This document shows positions 61,029 to 64,000 of a stretch of 64,000 bases of DNA, one piece after another. The stretch comes from JANLSE01 sp038214135. Lineage in GTDB: Bacteria > Chloroflexota > Chloroflexia > Chloroflexales > Roseiflexaceae. The notes below the pieces were generated by a model. It was given only the letters and a program-made list of their open reading frames with translations, did not search any database and was not told the origin of the DNA. Each line of letters begins with the position of its first letter. The stretch's first letter is position 1. The position numbers and the translations under genes were made by a program. The stretch spans positions 1-64,000 of the forward strand of contig JBBQSD010000012.1 in the NCBI GenBank assembly GCA_038214135.1. The letters are read 5' to 3'.

Positions 61029-61383
61029 ACAGCACTTTCCCTTCACGGAGGATGGTGGTAATAAATGCCTGAGGAACTGTCGCCCACTCATCTACTTCGG
61101 ATGGCGTCCACACGACAATATCTTTGGCTGGGTACAATCCAGCCAATGCTCGCAAATAGTGCGATGCACGACGGTAGCGCGGCATATTCGAGTCTTCAAT
61201 AATCAGAATATCGATATCACTGGTCGAACTCGCATCGCCACGCGCATGTGAACCAAACAGGATAACGCGCTGTGGGTTGCCCACTGAACGAATACGTTGC
61301 ACGAGCTCATCAAGTAAGGAATTTGTGACTGGCGGAAATGGTACAGGTATTGCTCGTTGTGGATGATATTGTTGAACGTCCAT
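61012..61383 (-). CDS. nucleotidyltransferase partner of the HEPN protein
   Basis: 123 residues. The NT motif is VILFGSHARGDASSTSDIDI with GS-x9-DxD, and a later acid in KDIVVWTPSE. It overlaps the HEPN gene and is upstream, as in other MNT/HEPN pairs. Likely antitoxin by nucleotide transfer to the HEPN protein. Confidence 0.88.
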   Translation of the reverse strand: MDVQQYHPQRAIPVPFPPVTNSLLDELVQRIRSVGNPQRVILFGSHARGDASSTSDIDILIIEDSNMPRYRRASHYLRALAGLYPAKDIVVWTPSEVDEWATVPQAFITTILREGKVLYEHVR

Positions 61384-61462
61384 CGATACCTCCCATGCCG
61401 CGAGCCAGTACGCTCATATGCTTATTGTATCATCTGCTTGGCTTGGTAGCCGTGGATCATCA

Positions 61463-64000
61463 CTATTCATTGGCAAGATTACGCTCTGAGTCGCCCGACT
61501 GCAACTTACCATAATAAATTATGGTCTTCCATACCGGAGTAATATTATCGGCAAACACGATCAGCAGATCGCCTGCTTCCCCGAGGCTGAGGGCATGCCG
61601 TACTGCCGCCCGCTCATCGAGCACAGTGATGATCTTCTCCTCTGGGAACCCAGCCGCGATTGCTGCTTCACGAATGATCGCTGCAATCGCCCCATCCTTG
61701 CGCCCGCGCCGGTCGTCGTCCTCTTTGAGCACCATAATATCGAACATGCTGCTGGCGATCTGCCCAGCCTCGCGCAGGTCGATATCGCGGCGATCACCAG
61801 GGGCCGACATCACGCCAATCACGCGTTTGTACCCAGGTCGCAAGCGATCAATCAGATCGCGCATGGCTCGGAATGCGGCCGGGTTGTGGGCATAATCGAC
61901 AATTACGCGGAAGGGGTGCTCATCGAACACATTTAAGCGGCCAGGAGCCTGGAAGAAGGTCGTCGTGAAGGTTCGTAGCCCCTGCTTGATGTTCTCGACA
62001 CTCACGCCGCGTGCATAGGCGATTGCAGTGGCGGCCAGGGCATTGGCGACATTATGTAATGCTTTGCCCTCAATCGTCGCGGGGATCAGGTGCGTCCATA
62101 ATAACGGAATATATTGTTCGGCATCATAGATCGCGATCATATCGCCACGCACGCCCGGTTGCAGCACAACCGCCGTTCCGCCACGAGCAATATGATTGCG
62201 CACCAGATCGCTGGCACTCTCGCTGCCGTGCATGCTGAAATACACGATCCGCCCACTTGCGCTTTCGGCCATCGCCACCACCAACGGGTCGTCGGCATTC
62301 AACACGCTGGCGCCATCGCTACGGACGACTTCCACAACCAGAGATTTGACCTGCGCGATCTCTTCGATCGTATTCACACCCCGCAACCCTAAATGGTCGT
62401 TGGTGACATTCAGGACCGCGCCGACATCACAGACATCAAATCCCAGCCCTTCGCGCAGAATGCCACCACGCGCCGTTTCGAGCACCGCTGAATCAATTGT
62501 CGGATCTTTGAGAACGGTTCGGGCACTCCACGGGCCGGTCATATCGCCCTTTAGATACGGCTGCCCATCAATATAAATCCCATCGGTGGTCGTCAGGCCA
62601 ACCCGCTCGCCACACATCTTCAGAATATGGGCGACCATGCGAGCCGTTGTGGTTTTACCATTCGTGCCAGTCAGCGCCACAATCGGAATCCGCGATGGCG
62701 CTCCCGGTGGGAACAGCATGTTGATCACCGGTTTGGCCACATTGCGCGGTGTGCCCTGGCTTGGCTGCAGATGCATGCGAAACCCAGGGCCAGCGTTGAT
62801 CTCGACAATCCCACCACCAACATCGCGCAGTGATTGGCTGATATCGGGGGTGATAATATCGATTCCAGCGACATCCAGGCCAATCACGAGTGCGGCGCGG
62901 CGAGCGATCTCACGGGTTTCATAGCTAATCTCGGCGGTTCGATCAATCGCCGTGCCGCCCGTACTCAGATTAGCAGTGCTGGCCAGAAAGAACTTCTCAC
63001 CCGGCTTCAGGATCGTATCGAGCGTGTATCCAGCCCGCACGAGCAACATCTCGCTCTGATGCGTCATCTTGATCTTGGTCAGCACCTTCTCGTGCCCAAA
63101 CCCACGCCGTGGATCACGGTTGATGATCTCAACCAACTCCTGAATGCGATGCGTGCCATCACCAACCACATGCGCCGGAACTCGTTCGGCAACCGCGACA
63201 ACATCGCCATTGATCACCAGCACACGGTAATCCTTGCCATGCAAAAAGGTCTCGACAAGCACACTCGCTGTGTACTCGGCGGCGATCCGGTAGCCAGCAA
63301 CCACCTCTTCGCTGCTCATCAGGTTCAGCGAAATGCCACGCCCATGGCTCACATCGAGTGGCTTAACAACCAGCGGAAAACCGAGGACTTCGGCAGCCTC
63401 AGCCGCCTCCACCTCGCTACGCACAAGCCGATGGCGCGGCGTCGGAATGCCAACATCACTGAGCAGCTTGATCGTCAACTCTTTGTCGCTGGCCGTCTCA
63501 ACCGCAATATTCGATGTTTTGCCGGTGACGGAAGAGCGAATGCGCTGCTGATATTTGCCATAGCCAAGCTGCACCAGGCTATGCTCATCGAGGCGGATGG
63601 CCGGAATATCGCGCTTCCTGGCTTCATTCACCAGCGATGCGGTTGTCGGCCCCAGAACGATATCCTGGGCACGGCTGATCAGCGAATCGCGTTCAGTTGT
63701 AAAATCGAATGTCGCCTGTTCCTGGCTCGAAAGCGCACTCGGAAGATCCGCTGGCAGCAGGCTACGAATCAGTTTGATCGCTAGTTCGCCAGCCTCCAGG
63801 CCAACCACTTCCTCGATATACGAGTACACAACATGGTAGACGCCCGGCTTCCCAGCGACAGAACGGGTCTTGCCAAATGTCACCGGCGTTCCCGCCAGGC
63901 ATTGCAGTTCAATCGCCACATGCTCGCTCACATGGCCCATCCAAGTGCCATATGTCCCATCGCGATTGAGATCGGAGAGCCGCCGAATGAAGCCGCCCGG
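61463..64000 (-). CDS. cphA: cyanophycin synthetase, 5' end outside the window
   Basis: At least 845 residues; the frame continues past 64000 (GGFIRRLSDLNRDGTYGTW precedes the first ATG at 63940, which is internal in the family). CphA polymerises Asp and Arg into the storage polymer cyanophycin. The ATP-grasp domain follows the N-domain (GIPTPRHRLV, PLDVSHGRGISLNL, EINAGPGFRMHL). The Mur-ligase-like domain begins PIVALTGTNGKTTTARMVAH, with LNVTNDHLGLRG, IVDYAHNPAAF and PGDRRD. The end is NITPVWKTIIYYGKLQSGDS. The bases encoding WKTIIYYGKLQ are repeated three times downstream. Confidence 0.93.
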   Translation of the reverse strand, partial: PGGFIRRLSDLNRDGTYGTWMGHVSEHVAIELQCLAGTPVTFGKTRSVAGKPGVYHVVYSYIEEVVGLEAGELAIKLIRSLLPADLPSALSSQEQATFDFTTERDSLISRAQDIVLGPTTASLVNEARKRDIPAIRLDEHSLVQLGYGKYQQRIRSSVTGKTSNIAVETASDKELTIKLLSDVGIPTPRHRLVRSEVEAAEAAEVLGFPLVVKPLDVSHGRGISLNLMSSEEVVAGYRIAAEYTASVLVETFLHGKDYRVLVINGDVVAVAERVPAHVVGDGTHRIQELVEIINRDPRRGFGHEKVLTKIKMTHQSEMLLVRAGYTLDTILKPGEKFFLASTANLSTGGTAIDRTAEISYETREIARRAALVIGLDVAGIDIITPDISQSLRDVGGGIVEINAGPGFRMHLQPSQGTPRNVAKPVINMLFPPGAPSRIPIVALTGTNGKTTTARMVAHILKMCGERVGLTTTDGIYIDGQPYLKGDMTGPWSARTVLKDPTIDSAVLETARGGILREGLGFDVCDVGAVLNVTNDHLGLRGVNTIEEIAQVKSLVVEVVRSDGASVLNADDPLVVAMAESASGRIVYFSMHGSESASDLVRNHIARGGTAVVLQPGVRGDMIAIYDAEQYIPLLWTHLIPATIEGKALHNVANALAATAIAYARGVSVENIKQGLRTFTTTFFQAPGRLNVFDEHPFRVIVDYAHNPAAFRAMRDLIDRLRPGYKRVIGVMSAPGDRRDIDLREAGQIASSMFDIMVLKEDDDRRGRKDGAIAAIIREAAIAAGFPEEKIITVLDERAAVRHALSLGEAGDLLIVFADNITPVWKTIIYYGKLQSGDSERNLANE
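61505..61531 (-). repeat. module-boundary repeat copy 4, inside the 3' end of cphA
   Basis: CTTACCATAATAAATTATGG TCTTCCA, a core shared with copies 2 and 3, with CCATAAT/ATTATGG able to pair. Here it is coding sequence of cphA, 40 bases before its stop codon. Confidence 0.85.

Noticed and set aside
62834..63784. 316-codon plus-strand frame
   Set aside because: Antisense to cphA; a shadow of its codon bias.

Overview
The window looks like chromosomal DNA of a member of the Chloroflexota, probably class Chloroflexia. This is an inference from gene content: a complex I operon start, single-chain PFOR next to a dihydroorotate-dehydrogenase-like gene, XRE-HTH/NB-ARC regulators, DUF4058, a GIDE-domain protein, a large beta-helix exoprotein, and many short intergenic palindromes. 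Base composition is moderately GC-rich. No rRNA or tRNA gene and no CRISPR array was recognised.

Layout. 0.1-9 kb: ABC ATPase, icd (minus), a secreted beta-helix protein, then nuoA-nuoE from a consensus promoter. 9-16.4 kb: tgt, a complete ECF importer (S, T, fused A-A'), a TPR protein and a photolyase. 16.9-24 kb: a NYN/LOTUS RNase-like protein, trpF, a membrane-anchored Trm112-like protein, an MFS transporter, a GIDE protein and a lone receiver domain. 23.8-32.6 kb: DHOD-like/nifJ, a CBS remnant, an acyl-CoA synthetase and an alpha/beta hydrolase.

33-43.5 kb is accessory and decayed. It holds a STAND regulator with an in-frame stop, then an array of four attC-like recombination sites between small genes (frameshifted APH kinase, cupin, membrane protein, HicAB). 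No integrase is visible, so this looks like an integron cassette cluster of the CALIN type. A thioredoxin/CsoR-family operon with a recognisable operator follows. Next comes a graveyard of a CHAT/metzincin protease locus broken by an IS1182-like remnant. 43.6-54.6 kb: a membrane glycosyltransferase-like protein, a methyltransferase, a REP-associated transposase (RAYT) embedded in clustered REP palindromes, two large sensor kinases and a Tat-exported carbonic anhydrase.

54.6-64 kb: serine-hydrolase and S41-protease remnants, DUF4058, a stump of a C5-methyltransferase in front of an intact HNH endonuclease, then three toxin-antitoxin modules (VapBC, HepT-MntA, HEPN-NT). Each module is about 1.0-1.1 kb and all are co-directional with cphA. 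They are separated by direct repeats that match the 3' end of cphA, which closes the window with its 5' end outside.

Three kinds of repeat-bounded genetic module therefore meet here: attC cassettes, RAYT/REP elements and cphA-end-bounded TA modules. The REP family is also scattered through the housekeeping part, and several copies provide the stop codon of the gene they follow.
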